Numbered from the stretch's first letter, positions 25,969 through 34,088 are shown. The stretch is DNA of 38,716 bases from Priestia filamentosa (GCF_900177535.1 NZ_FXAJ01000017.1:1-38716); one strand, 5' to 3'. Notes: a model not told the origin generated them from the sequence alone. A program made the numbers and translations.

Positions 25969-27009
25969 CTAGGATCTATCAGACAGCCAATTTTGTAGGA
26001 CATCGGGCATTCGTCCTTTTAAAGCTAAAGAAACATGGCCACCTTTCAGATGTTTATATGTTTTATCTTTAACAAACACTTTATCCATGATAGGTTGGGA
26101 AAGTTCCTCTGGAACTAGACGGTCTTCACCTGTGGAAATGACTAGTAAATTAGCTGTTATATTTTCAAGGTATACACTTTTCCCCTTTATTTGTAAATCA
26201 CCATTGATTAATTTATTTCCCGCAGCGAGATCTAAAAGATTTCGCAAAAGTGCCCCTGAAAAGGGAATATGATCATTTGTCCATTTATTAAATAATTTCC
26301 ACCTTACAACATATTGATTTTCATGCGCTCGTCTAAGTAACGAAAAATATTGGCTAAAATAAATTGGTGAAGTTACTAACCGTATCCCATATTTTATATA
26401 TTCTGCTGGAATGATACCCCAAATATCGATTAATGGGTTTAAATTCAACTCTTCTTTTTGAATTGCTTGGATCCATTTATCAAATACAGGAGGGCGGCTC
26501 ATATCTATGGGAGTTGTTAATAGTACTAAATTCCGAATCGGTTCTTGGAAAATAGTAGCATAAATAGCAGAGAGAGTCCCACCTAAACAATAGCCAATCA
26601 TCGATATTTCGGACACATTAGAGTAACGAAGGGCACGCTTTACTGCTTGGTGGAGATAGTCAACAATATAATCTTCAAGTGTCAAATCTTTATCTTCATA
26701 TTGTGGCGAACCCCAATCCAATAGATAAACGTCATATCCGTTTGAAATAAAACCTTCAACTAGGCTCGTTCCAGGGGTCAAGTCTAAAATATATGGTTGA
26801 TTCACAAGCGAATACACATGGAAAACAGGGATATTATATTTCTTACAGGGGGAAGGATAGTACCATAAAACAGATTTGTTTTTCTTCCATACGGGAATTC
26901 TTTTTGTTCCTTCCTGATTTGTAGCGATGTTTGTTATGCCTACAATATTGTTCCATCGCTTCTTTTCCTTTTCCAATTTTAATTTTATTACATTGTCCGC
27001 TTCTGTCAT
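25969..27009 (-). CDS. phaC: Class IV/III PHA synthase catalytic subunit
   Basis: PhaC polymerises (R)-3-hydroxyacyl-CoA into polyhydroxyalkanoate on granules. The 346-residue alpha/beta hydrolase has the lipase-like box with nucleophile Cys141 (MIGYCLGGTLS), Asp296 (STGEDRLVP) and His325 (LKGGHVSLAL), close in position to known class III enzymes. YDVYLLDWGSP and the LTTPIDM segment are also family features. It starts 17 bases after phaR. The N-terminus (EKEKKRWNNIVGITNIATNQ) differs somewhat from chromosomal forms as I recall them. It appears intact. Confidence 0.85.
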   Translation of the reverse strand: MTEADNVIKLKLEKEKKRWNNIVGITNIATNQEGTKRIPVWKKNKSVLWYYPSPCKKYNIPVFHVYSLVNQPYILDLTPGTSLVEGFISNGYDVYLLDWGSPQYEDKDLTLEDYIVDYLHQAVKRALRYSNVSEISMIGYCLGGTLSAIYATIFQEPIRNLVLLTTPIDMSRPPVFDKWIQAIQKEELNLNPLIDIWGIIPAEYIKYGIRLVTSPIYFSQYFSLLRRAHENQYVVRWKLFNKWTNDHIPFSGALLRNLLDLAAGNKLINGDLQIKGKSVYLENITANLLVISTGEDRLVPEELSQPIMDKVFVKDKTYKHLKGGHVSLALKGRMPDVLQNWLSDRS

Positions 27010-27026
27010 CTTTTATTTCCATCCTT

Positions 27027-27497
27027 TCATTCCCCGCTCTTCCCATTTTCCTTTGTATCTGATAAGGTAGATTCTGTTCCTTTTTCATCCCCTCTACCTA
27101 ACTGTTCATTCACTTGATGGTGATTTAAATTCAACTCCAGTAACCTGTCATTCAGATCGACCAATCGCCAAATATGCTCTTCCAACATATCAATTTTCCC
27201 TTGTGTATCAATTATTAGCTTAGCCGTATTTGCCAGATCGCTCTTAGTGGGTATATTTAACAATGCTGCGAGTGACTCCTGTTTTTGTTGGATACCTGAA
27301 ATGAATTGGGTAAATAGAGGTATGAGAAGGGAGGACAATTGGATTAACCATTCTTTATTGATAGATTGCTGAATATAATCATTAGCTTGATTCTCGAACC
27401 TAAACCCTTTAACCTTTAATTGTTTATAAAATTCATCAAAATCAAATGTTTTAAACCAATCCTCATTTATATTAATTTTAATATTAGAGTGTCGCAC
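27027..27497 (-). CDS. phaR: PHA synthase subunit PhaR
   Basis: 156 residues preceding phaC, the arrangement of class IV synthases, which need PhaR plus PhaC. The protein is helical with hydrophobic segment WLIQLSSLLIPLFTQFISGI and a coiled-coil-like middle (IDMLEEHIWRLVDLNDRLLE). The tail is Gly/Glu/Ser rich. A GTG at 27497 overlaps the end of the SDR gene by 14 bases, implying translational coupling. The identification rests partly on context. Confidence 0.72.
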   Translation of the reverse strand: MRHSNIKININEDWFKTFDFDEFYKQLKVKGFRFENQANDYIQQSINKEWLIQLSSLLIPLFTQFISGIQQKQESLAALLNIPTKSDLANTAKLIIDTQGKIDMLEEHIWRLVDLNDRLLELNLNHHQVNEQLGRGDEKGTESTLSDTKENGKSGE

Positions 27498-28251
27498 TTA
27501 ACCCACCATCCACAACTAGAACCTGGCCTGTTACATAATTAGAGGCATTTGAGGAGAGAAATATGGCGGCCCCTTTTAAGTCTTCATCGGATCCAAATTT
27601 TCCTGAAGGTGTTCTTGCAATAACATGGTTGCTAACATTTCCTAATGCCTTTGTTAACCTCGTTGGGAAAAATCCAGGTGCGATCGCATTAACTTGCACA
27701 TTATGAGGAGCCAACTTTGAAGATAAGTCCCTTGTTAGGGAAATGATAGCCCCTTTACTTGTGGAATAGGCACACGCATCCATAAAGGAATCCTGTTGTC
27801 CAAGAATGCCAGCTATGGAGGAAATATTTATGATTTTTCCAGACTTTTGCTTCTTCATAACTTTTCCAACTGCTTGTGAAAATAAAAAGACACCCTTTAC
27901 ATTGACCTCCATCACTTTATCCCACTTATCAGCAGGCATCTCCAAAAACGGGGCCATCCAGGAGGTTCCACTGTTATTAATTAAGATGTCGATGTTTCCA
28001 AATTCTTTTTCCGTTTCGTGTATAACATTTTGAATTTCCTCAATATTTGTCACATCACATTTCAGCGCAAGTGAATCCGCTCCAATATCCTTGATTTGTT
28101 TGCTCGTTTCCTGACAGGCCCCAATCTTTCTGGAACATACCACTACATTTGCCCCAGCTTCTGCCAACGCAATGGCCATCTGTTTCCCTAGCCCTGTTCC
28201 GCCACCTGTAACAATTGCTGTTTTGTTCGTCAAATCAAATAACTTGTGCAT
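27484..28251 (-). CDS. Short-chain dehydrogenase/reductase, PHA operon
   Basis: 255-residue classical SDR: NAD(P)-binding TGGGTGLG (15-22), NNSG (92-95), Ser144/145 (NISSIAG) and Tyr162-x3-Lys166 (YSTSK). In PHA operons the SDR is usually PhaB, acetoacetyl-CoA reductase, which supplies (R)-3-hydroxybutyryl-CoA. The sequence also resembles gluconate 5-dehydrogenase-like SDRs, so the substrate is uncertain. It is first of a three-gene operon with phaR and phaC. ATG 28251 follows AAAGGGG. Confidence 0.75.
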   Translation of the reverse strand: MHKLFDLTNKTAIVTGGGTGLGKQMAIALAEAGANVVVCSRKIGACQETSKQIKDIGADSLALKCDVTNIEEIQNVIHETEKEFGNIDILINNSGTSWMAPFLEMPADKWDKVMEVNVKGVFLFSQAVGKVMKKQKSGKIINISSIAGILGQQDSFMDACAYSTSKGAIISLTRDLSSKLAPHNVQVNAIAPGFFPTRLTKALGNVSNHVIARTPSGKFGSDEDLKGAAIFLSSNASNYVTGQVLVVDGGLSATL

Positions 28252-28292
28252 TGTTTATCCCCTTTCGAAGGTAGTTTTATGACATGAAAATT

Positions 28293-28350
28293 TGAGTCAT
28301 ATTAGAACACACTCCCATATTAAGAGAGGGGCATGATTCAATATGACTCA
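28293..28350. promoter_or_regulatory. 11-bp inverted repeat upstream of the PHA operon
   Basis: TGAGTCATATT (28293-28303) and AATATGACTCA (28340-28350) flank 36 bases, 42-100 bases ahead of the SDR start. It could be a regulatory hairpin or operator of the operon, or the end of the upstream gene. Confidence 0.4.
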
Positions 28351-28434
28351 TTTGGGAACATATAAATATATTAGGAAGTTACCCTAATTAAATCCCGACA
28401 GTATAATGATTTCTAGTAAGAACGTAATAGAGAG

Positions 28435-28773
28435 TTAGGGAGCAGGCGTTTCTTCCTGACAAATATTTAGATCTGGAAGCGCTGCACAGAGTAACGAGGT
28501 TATGAGATCTAATATTAGATTTAATAAATCTGTCAGGCTGAGATCTAAGCCGATCGAAAACGTAAGCGTCCCGAGTGGAGTTGTTAAAGAAATAGTTAGA
28601 CCGAGGTCTTCCTCCTGTTGAACAGTTACATTTTGCGTTTCTGACGAATCTGTGTTCAGGGAAATGTTTGCACTATCAGGTAATAAAGTTAAAATATCCT
28701 TGAATCGTTTTAATAGATTGATTTGTGCGTCAGTGAATTTACCTAGATTGGTCATGAGAACTTTTTTTGCCAA
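28435..28773 (-). CDS. hypothetical low-complexity protein, TTG start
   Basis: 112 residues. A strong GGGGGGAGG lies seven bases before TTG 28773, which decides the start. The N-terminus is helical (TDAQINLLKRFKDILTLLPD), the middle acidic, and the C-terminal half alternates Leu/Ile/Thr/Ser (LGLTISLTTPLGTLTFSIGL, LTDLLNLILDLITSLLCAAL), suggesting beta strands or an amphipathic surface, then NICQEETPAP. Beside PHA genes a granule-associated role is conceivable, or a spore-surface role; neither is shown. The 325 bases upstream hold nothing I can identify. Confidence 0.55.
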   Translation of the reverse strand: MAKKVLMTNLGKFTDAQINLLKRFKDILTLLPDSANISLNTDSSETQNVTVQQEEDLGLTISLTTPLGTLTFSIGLDLSLTDLLNLILDLITSLLCAALPDLNICQEETPAP

Positions 28774-29100
28774 TTTAATTCCTCCCCCCTATAAGGATTT
28801 ATATATTCTATTTTTAAAACTATCTATTGTTGTGGGTAAATGGGGGAGTGCTAAAAAAATATACTATTAACTATATTATATGGGTATATAACTTATTTTA
28901 TCTTATTCTATTATCCCCTTTTTTCCTGATTATCATCAGATAAATGGAATTTCCATTGAAGGATTGGATATATATGAAATGTTTAATATAGCATTTGATT
29001 AATCTGTTATTTCCTATAATTCGATTAGGATTTGCGTATTTTTATCCGTCTGATTGATTCCTAATCACAATTCTCTCTTTTCCTTTGCTCGATACTTTTG

Positions 29101-29280
29101 AATTGTTCACTTCCTCGTACAAATATTCTTAAGTAAGTATTCTAGTTGTTCGACTTGTTCACCTTGTATATTATAAACTGTTTCAATTATTTTCAGATCA
29201 TACTATAGCCTTATGGTATGTATTACATACAAGAACAGCGTTCGAACACCTTGAACAACCTATCTATCGTCTTCAGGCTA
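29101..29280 (-). repeat. Orphan copy of the RacA-like gene promoter region
   Basis: About 180 bases are an inverted near-copy of 34936-35115, including GTTCGAAC (29240-29247), the AAGGCTATAGTATGATCTGA block and the ribosome site up to GTGAACAATT. Directly after that the coding sequence is gone. It is therefore a promoter without its gene and an inverted partner of the intact locus 5.7 kb away. Confidence 0.85.
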
Positions 29281-29417
29281 GTGTTTTTCCTTACAGAAAA
29301 AGTATAAAAATAGTCTCACAATTCCTTCGACGAATTGCTATTTAAATAGAGTGAGAAGGAAAGAAGAAAAAAAGGCTAAAAAGCTTGTTATACCAATGTT
29401 TTTATATCATTTCGTCC

Positions 29418-29511
29418 GTGGTATTTTTACCACACTTCCGTGGTGAAAATACCACGGACGAATTATAAAACTGTAATAAAAAACTAAAAAACGATGTGGT
29501 GTTATAACCAC
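29418..29511. promoter_or_regulatory. Three GTGGT-N6-ACCAC dyads
   Basis: GTGGT-N6-ACCAC occurs at 29418-29433, 29440-29455 and 29496-29511. The first two are 22 bp apart (two helical turns) and lie within a larger 23-bp-arm inverted repeat (29411-29433 with 29440-29462, one mismatch). The third overlaps the terminator and stop codon of the minus-strand winged-helix ORF. It looks like an operator or iteron array for that protein. Confidence 0.65.
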
Positions 29512-29520
29512 ATCGTTTTT
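29487..29520. terminator. 14-bp perfect bidirectional terminator
   Basis: AAAAACGATGTGGT (29487-29500) pairs with ACCACATCGTTTTT (29507-29520); A-run and T-run on either side allow termination in both directions. It contains the stop codon of the minus-strand ORF. Confidence 0.8.
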
Positions 29521-29831
29521 ATTAGATTTACATTATCTCTATCTCCAGTATATATAAGATGAGTATCTACAAAAATGGCATATGCTTTCGCATTATTCCC
29601 TTCTATACCTGATTCACTCTTAAAAAGGAGTCCTTTTTTAACTAAAGAATTAATAACCTTACTGGTGTTTGATCGATCACTACCTATAATCCTTGGGATG
29701 TCAGTAATATTGGCAGGTGTTGGGTTCTTATCCTTAATATCAAGAACAATACAATTACTAGAAGGAGCAATGTAAGATGTAATATCAGTTAAAAAAACTT
29801 TCCCCCTACCCCCTCTATAAATTGAGTAATA
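29502..29831 (-). pseudogene. Winged-helix DNA-binding ORF without a canonical start
   Basis: An open frame of 110 codons on the minus strand contains NPTPANITDIPRIIGSDRSN, then TSKVINSLVKKGLLFKSESG and AYAIFVDTHLIYTGDR, a convincing winged helix with a wing strand, MarR-like in layout. No ATG, GTG or TTG occurs in frame before the domain; a GGGGG run and a T7 run precede it. Either the N-terminus was lost or a frameshift in the T-run hides the start. Beside it lies the GTGGT dyad array, so it may be a former or active repressor or replication protein. Confidence 0.55.
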
Positions 29832-29927
29832 TCAAGGGTTTATAGGGGGGAAATAAAATATAAAAAAAGTTTTTACGCCCATTCCGAACCTTATATTCTC
29901 ATTTTTATAAGAAACTGGTACTAAGGG

Positions 29928-29949
29928 GAATAGCTTAGCTATTCTTTTT
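29928..29949 (+). terminator. Small perfect palindrome with T-run
   Basis: GAATAGCT-T-AGCTATTC (29928-29944) followed by TTTTT on the plus strand. It lies near the downstream end of the IS110 element. Confidence 0.6.
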
Positions 29950-30165
29950 CCGTTATTTAAAAAAAGATGGAGACATACATATGGTCGCACAATGGATCTC
30001 TATATGCCTCATAGCGATGAAATCTCCCATGTCCCTCAACGTCTTAGCGTCTACATTCCTTCGTTCAATCTGTCTATGAGATAGAGTTTGGTAATGCTAG
30101 TTAGCAAGGTCGAATGCCTGGAAGAGTGCTTTATCCCAAATACTCCGTGCTTCATTTTTAGTGGA
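29945..30165 (-). ncRNA. Candidate IS110/IS1111 guide (bridge/seek) RNA region
   Basis: About 220 bases without coding capacity lie 3' of the IS110 transposase, while the 5' side is short (about 90 bases). IS1111-type elements keep their guide RNA on the 3' side. AATGCTAGTTA at 30093-30103 (approx.) recurs exactly in the flank of the element at 31561-31571. The boundaries and fold are not determined. Confidence 0.4.
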
Positions 30166-30171
30166 CAAAGG

Positions 30172-31459
30172 TTAAGCTCCTAGAGCTAAAGAAAGATGGG
30201 GAATATCTCGTATCATTCGCTCTTCATCAAACGGACATTGTTTCTGACCTACAGTATGTAGAACACGAACTAACTTCTCACAAAGTACAATCAGTGATTG
30301 TTTCTTACGTAAAGGGTTTTCTTGTCTGGTTGTATAGTACTGATGCAGAGCCTTAAAGGCTCGATTATGTCGAACAAGGGGCATAACAGTCCGAAAGAGC
30401 AAAGCCCTCAATTTAGCCCTTCCTCGTTTGGTAATTCGTGTTTGTCCTTTATGCTTTCCTGAGCTAGATTCCCGCAAATTTAATCCCGCGTATTTTAAAA
30501 TTTGGCGTGGATTTTCAAAGTTTTTAATATCACCCAACTCAGAATAAAGTTCAATCACCGTTACCATCCCAACACCAGGTACAGTCAGCATTTCAGCAAT
30601 ACCCGGAAGGGTGAGAACAAGGTCTTCCAATTGCTTTTCTAATGCATGTAATTCTTCTTTAAGCATCTTATATCGTTTGATATTTGTAGCTATTTCTCGT
30701 TGTGCCATCTGTAGTCCAACGGTTAACCCTACTGAACATCCAGCAGCCTCTTGAAGTCGCTGTATTCGTTTATAGCTTGGGCCGTTGTACGCCTCCATGA
30801 GTGGACCATATTTCTGCCACCCTTTCGGGTGTTGTTTGATTAAGTTGAACTGGAAGAGGAATATGTTCTAGCGTGGCCAACGCCATCTTTCCACTCCAGT
30901 CTTTAAAAACGGTCAAAAACTCTGGAAAATACTTATCTAGCCAATTATGAATCCGTCCTTATAGAGCTTGTAAATCACCTACAATTTGGCTTCTGATAGT
31001 AATTCCTGCCTTTACTTCGGCATCTTGATCCATTGGTAAGCGAGGATAGGAAAATCGACCATCTTTTATCAGTTGAGCGATAACCCTAGCATCCTTGATA
31101 TCATATTTCGTTGGAGAGTTATCATCGAGTTCTTTACTTCGCTTAACGTGTAGAGGATTAACGACTCTGAAGGAGATAAGTCTCTCCTTTAGTGTATAGG
31201 CTAGATTTAACCAGTAATGGCCGGTAAGTTCCATACCAACTAGAACATCAGCTTTCTCATGTTTGTGTTGCATCCCTTCCAACCAGGTAAAGAACGCATC
31301 AAATCCTTCTTTTGTGTTTGTAAAGGTTAGAGCTTTCCCGAGAATCTTCCCACGGTCATCTTGTGCACGAGCAACATGCTTAAATTTAGCAATATCTACT
31401 CCGACAATCAGTGTATGGGGTGTAACTTGATTTAACTTTTCGTTTTGAGTACAATTCAT
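30172..31459 (-). pseudogene. IS110-family (DEDD) transposase, broken
   Basis: The N-terminal RuvC-like domain starts at ATG 31459 behind AAGGAGG: VGVDIAKFKHVARAQD (first Asp), VGMELTGHYW (Glu), DIKDARVIAQLIKDGRFS (Asp-x2-Asp). It stops at TAA 30959-30961 in the middle, continues in frame as GRIHNWLDKYFPEFLTVFKD, then shifts frame near 30800 before PSYKRIQRLQEAAG. The C-terminal Tnp_20 domain with TVPGVGMVTVIELYSELGD and RESSSGKHKGQTRITKRG (Ser-containing) is complete. One nonsense and one frameshift make it inactive. Confidence 0.85.
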
Positions 31460-31551
31460 AAGAGTCCTCCTTGAATGATGAATTGAAGTCATGGCCATGA
31501 CCTTCTGCATCATATCAAGAGGACTTTTTTATTTCAATACACCAAGTAATT

Positions 31552-31911
31552 TCAAACAGGAATGCTAGTTAAATATTTTTCAAACCTTAAAAACTCCCAA
31601 TTATTCTGTAAGAATTGAGCAAACCTCACTTTCGATTGAGGACTTTTTTTAGTACCTATGTAATGTTCTTGTCCAGTTACCTTACTTAGCAAACCAACTG
31701 CATCATCAATTTGATCAAGTGGTATACCACTATGTTCTAAAGCATATTGAAGTTTTTCTAAGTTCAACTTTCTTTCTCTAGCATTCTTAGAAGCTTTTGA
31801 AGAACCTTTAATAATAGCTTGTTGTCCTTCTGAAAGTGCTTTAAATTCTTCTTCCTTTTTTTTGCGTTTTCGTTCTCGTTCTAATTGTCTTTGTTCGAAA
31901 ACATTTTCCAA
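31552..31911 (-). CDS. hypothetical 119-residue charged protein
   Basis: ATG 31911 follows GAGGAGG. The N-terminal 50 residues are a highly charged helix (RQLERERKRKKKEEEFKALS), followed by a more globular part (LEKLQYALEHSGIPLDQIDD, FLQNNWEFLRFEKYLTSIPV). It precedes no other gene on this strand except the IS110 copy, which begins within a few bases of its stop, so the natural C-terminus may have been altered. I do not know the family; its position beside the zinc-ribbon gene suggests plasmid maintenance or mobilisation. Confidence 0.6.
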   Translation of the reverse strand: MENVFEQRQLERERKRKKKEEEFKALSEGQQAIIKGSSKASKNARERKLNLEKLQYALEHSGIPLDQIDDAVGLLSKVTGQEHYIGTKKSPQSKVRFAQFLQNNWEFLRFEKYLTSIPV

Positions 31912-32010
31912 TGTTTAATCCTCCTCAAGGTATGGAAGGAATTAAACCCTTATGGTAGAATACAAATATAATCATGTGAATAAGGGTCTAACCCTTCTAT
32001 AGTTTTTATC

Positions 32011-32048
32011 GAAAAGCCCTCAAGTTTTCGCGGACCGGAGGGCTTTTC
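32011..32048 (-). terminator. Terminator after the zinc-ribbon gene
   Basis: GAAAAGCCCTC (32011-32021) pairs with GAGGGCTTTTC (32038-32048) around a GC-rich loop, directly at the gene end. Confidence 0.75.
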
Positions 32049-32471
32049 TCATGCCTTCTTTTCGTACTCTTTAATCTTTTGATCAATACTTAATAATAGT
32101 TTATCATTAATTGTTTTTGGCTTGTACCCCATTCTATCAATTAGAATTCCCTCTAGAACCCTTGCACGTTTCGTGTAATACAAATACTGATCTTCAGCAA
32201 AAGAAATTGTCTCCTGGTCCAGCTGAGCCTCCTGGGCACCCTTCTTAATCAACCTCATCTGGTTAAACGCGTCTGAACGCTCTTTTCTAACCAACCGCAG
32301 CAACACCAGCAAGTCGTACGTATGAAAATACTTTAGTTGGTTAAAAGGTTGTTCGCACTGTTCAAGGTATAAAAAATTCTTTCTTTCTGGTCTCCGTTCC
32401 TCTAAAGGGGCACCACAAAAGGAACATACTCCTTCACTACTATTTTCAGTCTGACAATACAAGCACATCAT
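32049..32471 (-). CDS. Zinc-ribbon protein of the plasmid module
   Basis: 140 residues with an N-terminal zinc ribbon, Cys3-x2-Cys6 and Cys16-x2-Cys19 (CLYCQTENSSEGVCSFCGAP), then a helical domain (DLLVLLRLVRKERSDAFNQM, YLYYTKRARVLEGILIDRMG) ending in Lys-rich DQKIKEYEKKA. ATG 32471 follows AAGGAG. It is the last gene of copy B; a fragment of the same gene survives in copy A at 20501. Function unknown; a nucleic-acid-binding role is likely. Confidence 0.65.
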   Translation of the reverse strand: MMCLYCQTENSSEGVCSFCGAPLEERRPERKNFLYLEQCEQPFNQLKYFHTYDLLVLLRLVRKERSDAFNQMRLIKKGAQEAQLDQETISFAEDQYLYYTKRARVLEGILIDRMGYKPKTINDKLLLSIDQKIKEYEKKA

Positions 32472-32596
32472 ACTTGTTACTCCTTCTTATCCTTCATTTT
32501 TCCACACCAACCAAATCGGCCAACCAAATTAAAAAGATAAATAGATACGAATACAACCTATAATCATAACAAGATGCATATAGGCTATAGCCACCC

Positions 32597-32614
32597 AACA
32601 GCCTGAAGGCTGTT
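32597..32614. terminator. Hairpin between orf136 and the zinc-ribbon gene
   Basis: AACAGCCT-TC/GA-AGGCTGTT (32597-32604, 32607-32614). There is no T-run on the minus strand, so termination of orf136 here is uncertain. Confidence 0.4.
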
Positions 32615-32634
32615 CTTCTTTTGTTCTTTAAGTA

Positions 32635-33045
32635 CTACGCTCGATCTAGTCGTTTTTGTCGTTGCTTTTGAATGCGCTTTTCTACTTCTTCACGCGCATA
32701 CTTAATCTCATCCAGTTCTCCTAAACCTGTGGTCACGATACCTTTATACCCTTCATGAAAGTACAATCCATTCATCAATTCAAGTAAAACTTGAGCATGC
32801 TTATCTGTTTGATTCACACCGAGTCGAATCTTTTTTAATTCTTCTCGTAAGACATCATGAAGGTTTTGACTCACGATTTCACTAATCGTCTCCAAGGACC
32901 ATTCTTTCCTTTCTTCTGCTCGATACCTTTGACAAATATCCATAATGGCTTCGCCTGGAAAACGAAGTTTATGTTCTGCCATATAGTCTTGAAGGTACTG
33001 ATCCGTTTCCTCGTCTAAGGTAATCATTCGTCGTTTGGTACTCAT
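32635..33045 (-). CDS. orf136 of the plasmid module
   Basis: 136 residues. N-terminus KRRMITLDEETDQYLQDYMA could form an RHH-like strand and helix; the rest is helical (SLETISEIVSQNLHDVLREE) with a basic tail EEVEKRIQKQRQKRLDRA. The ATG overlaps the RHH stop by four bases (ATGA), so the two are translationally coupled and probably act together. Accessory proteins of relaxosomes and partition complexes look like this, but no relaxase is present in the window. A 5' fragment survives in copy A. Confidence 0.65.
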   Translation of the reverse strand: MSTKRRMITLDEETDQYLQDYMAEHKLRFPGEAIMDICQRYRAEERKEWSLETISEIVSQNLHDVLREELKKIRLGVNQTDKHAQVLLELMNGLYFHEGYKGIVTTGLGELDEIKYAREEVEKRIQKQRQKRLDRA

Positions 33046-33323
33046 AGCTCTTCAATTTCTCCAACTGCTTTTTCAATACTCGCATATAAATTGTTTAGAG
33101 TTTTTGTGTTTTGTTCCACTGCATAATGCATTTTCGACATAAACAAAAGGTTCTTATCAATCAGATTGGTTAAATGCCTTTCACGTGTAGTTTGTTCTTG
33201 AAAAAACGCCAACGTTTCTATCTGACCTTTTAAAAAGTATTGCCGTGAAACTCCTTTTTCCTTTGCAAGTTCATCAATTTTTTTTATCGCTACCGGATCA
33301 ATATCTCGCAATAAAATATCCAT
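33042..33323 (-). CDS. RHH-type DNA-binding protein of the module
   Basis: 93 residues from ATG 33323, set by GAGAGGATGG and by alignment with copy A. DILLRDIDPVAIKKIDELAK and EKGVSRQYFLKGQIETLAFF form strand-helix-helix of an RHH domain, followed by a long helix (LTNLIDKNLLFMSKMHYAVE, NTKTLNNLYASIEKAVGEIE). It is the first gene after the phased-repeat region and is a natural candidate to bind it. Copy A has the same gene with a stop codon. Confidence 0.7.
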   Translation of the reverse strand: MDILLRDIDPVAIKKIDELAKEKGVSRQYFLKGQIETLAFFQEQTTRERHLTNLIDKNLLFMSKMHYAVEQNTKTLNNLYASIEKAVGEIEEL

Positions 33324-33392
33324 TTTTCTGTTCCATCCTCTCATTTTGGTATGCACTGCTCTATAAAGTTAGAAGAGCATAAGGGGTTTTTG

Positions 33393-33588
33393 CTATCATC
33401 AAGAGATGATAGGCTGGGCAAAGCCCAGCAGAACATCATTCTTACCTTAAAAAGTGTGATATCACGAAAATTACCAGTCTGCCGACCTGCTGTTGATATA
33501 CTGTTGAGCTACTGTCGATATGAAGTCCCCTCAGCGTCCCTTCACTGTCGACCTCATGAGGATATACGTCCCTTCAACGTCCCCTCAA
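33393..33588 (-). other. Module copy B: phased 11-bp repeats, palindrome and twin hairpins
   Basis: On the minus strand: TTGAGGGGACG and TTGAAGGGACG adjacent (33588-33567), GTGAAGGGACG and CTGAGGGGACT adjacent (33545-33524), then CGACAG/CAACAG/CGGCAG units whose plus-strand starts are 33545, 33512, 33501, 33490 and 33479 (spacing 33, 11, 11, 11). Palindrome GTGATATCAC (33456-33465), hairpin GCTGGGC-AAA-GCCCAGC (33413-33429) and CTATCATC/GATGATAG (33393-33412) follow. It lies between the HTH pseudogene and the RHH gene, as in copy A. Confidence 0.78.
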
Positions 33589-33591
33589 CTT

Positions 33592-33975
33592 TTACGAAAA
33601 ACGCATACGTTCTTGACCCGTTCCATCAGTAAAAAATGAGAAAGTAGGTGTATAACTATGGGTCACTTTTTCGTACAACTCAATAGCTGCTTTCATCGAA
33701 GAAACCTCCAACTTGCGTAAGATTTTTCTTCTAATTTTCTTAATGGTTTCTTCTTTTCTATGTAAAATCTTTGCTGTCTCACGCACACTACATTGATTCA
33801 AAGCAAACTCAAAAACTTTTCGTTCAGCTTGTGTAAATTGATTTAAAAAGAGTTGTTCCTTTAATCAAATATAATCTTCTTTCATGACATGTAAGTCTGC
33901 CATTTCATTGATTAATTCATTAGCAATACGTAATACATTTTTAACGCTAAGCAATAATTTTTCCGTTCGTTCCAT
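33592..33975 (-). pseudogene. Module copy B: HTH (sigma r4/LuxR-like) gene with nonsense codon
   Basis: A 127-codon frame from ATG 33975 (behind CAGGAGG) reads MERTEKLLLSVKNVLRIANE and continues to MADLHVMKEDYI, then TGA (33867-33865) where copy A has CGA, then LKEQLFLNQFTQAERKVFEF and the HTH NQCSVRETAKILHRKEETIK. It ends KAAIELYEK plus a variable tail. Apart from the stop it is full length. The C-terminal HTH could restart downstream. Family by analogy: region 4/LuxR-type regulator. Confidence 0.7.
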
Positions 33976-34088
33976 GATTAAACCCTCCTGTTTTTTTGAG
34001 GGAAACCTATGTTATAATAATAATCCATAAGTATTAGATATGGGGTGCTTCCTTTGCAGAGGAAGTGCCCTTTTCTTATTTACATTCA

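Larger units (their letters stand above)
29945..31550 (-). mobile_element. IS110-family element, decayed
   Basis: A broken IS110 transposase with long 3' non-coding sequence. IS110 elements lack clear terminal repeats, so both boundaries are estimates. The upstream end must lie before the stop codon of the gene at 31552. Confidence 0.7.

Noticed and set aside
29575-29775. 66-codon plus-strand ORF
   Set aside because: It is antisense to the minus-strand winged-helix ORF, which has a clear domain; no ribosome site precedes it.
30799-30961. Programmed frameshifting in IS110
   Set aside because: The break consists of a stop codon plus a separate shift 150 bases later without a slippery motif; decay is simpler.
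33479-33588. Phased repeats as a CRISPR array
   Set aside because: Units are 6-11 bp with no unique spacers of 25 or more bases and no cas genes in the window.
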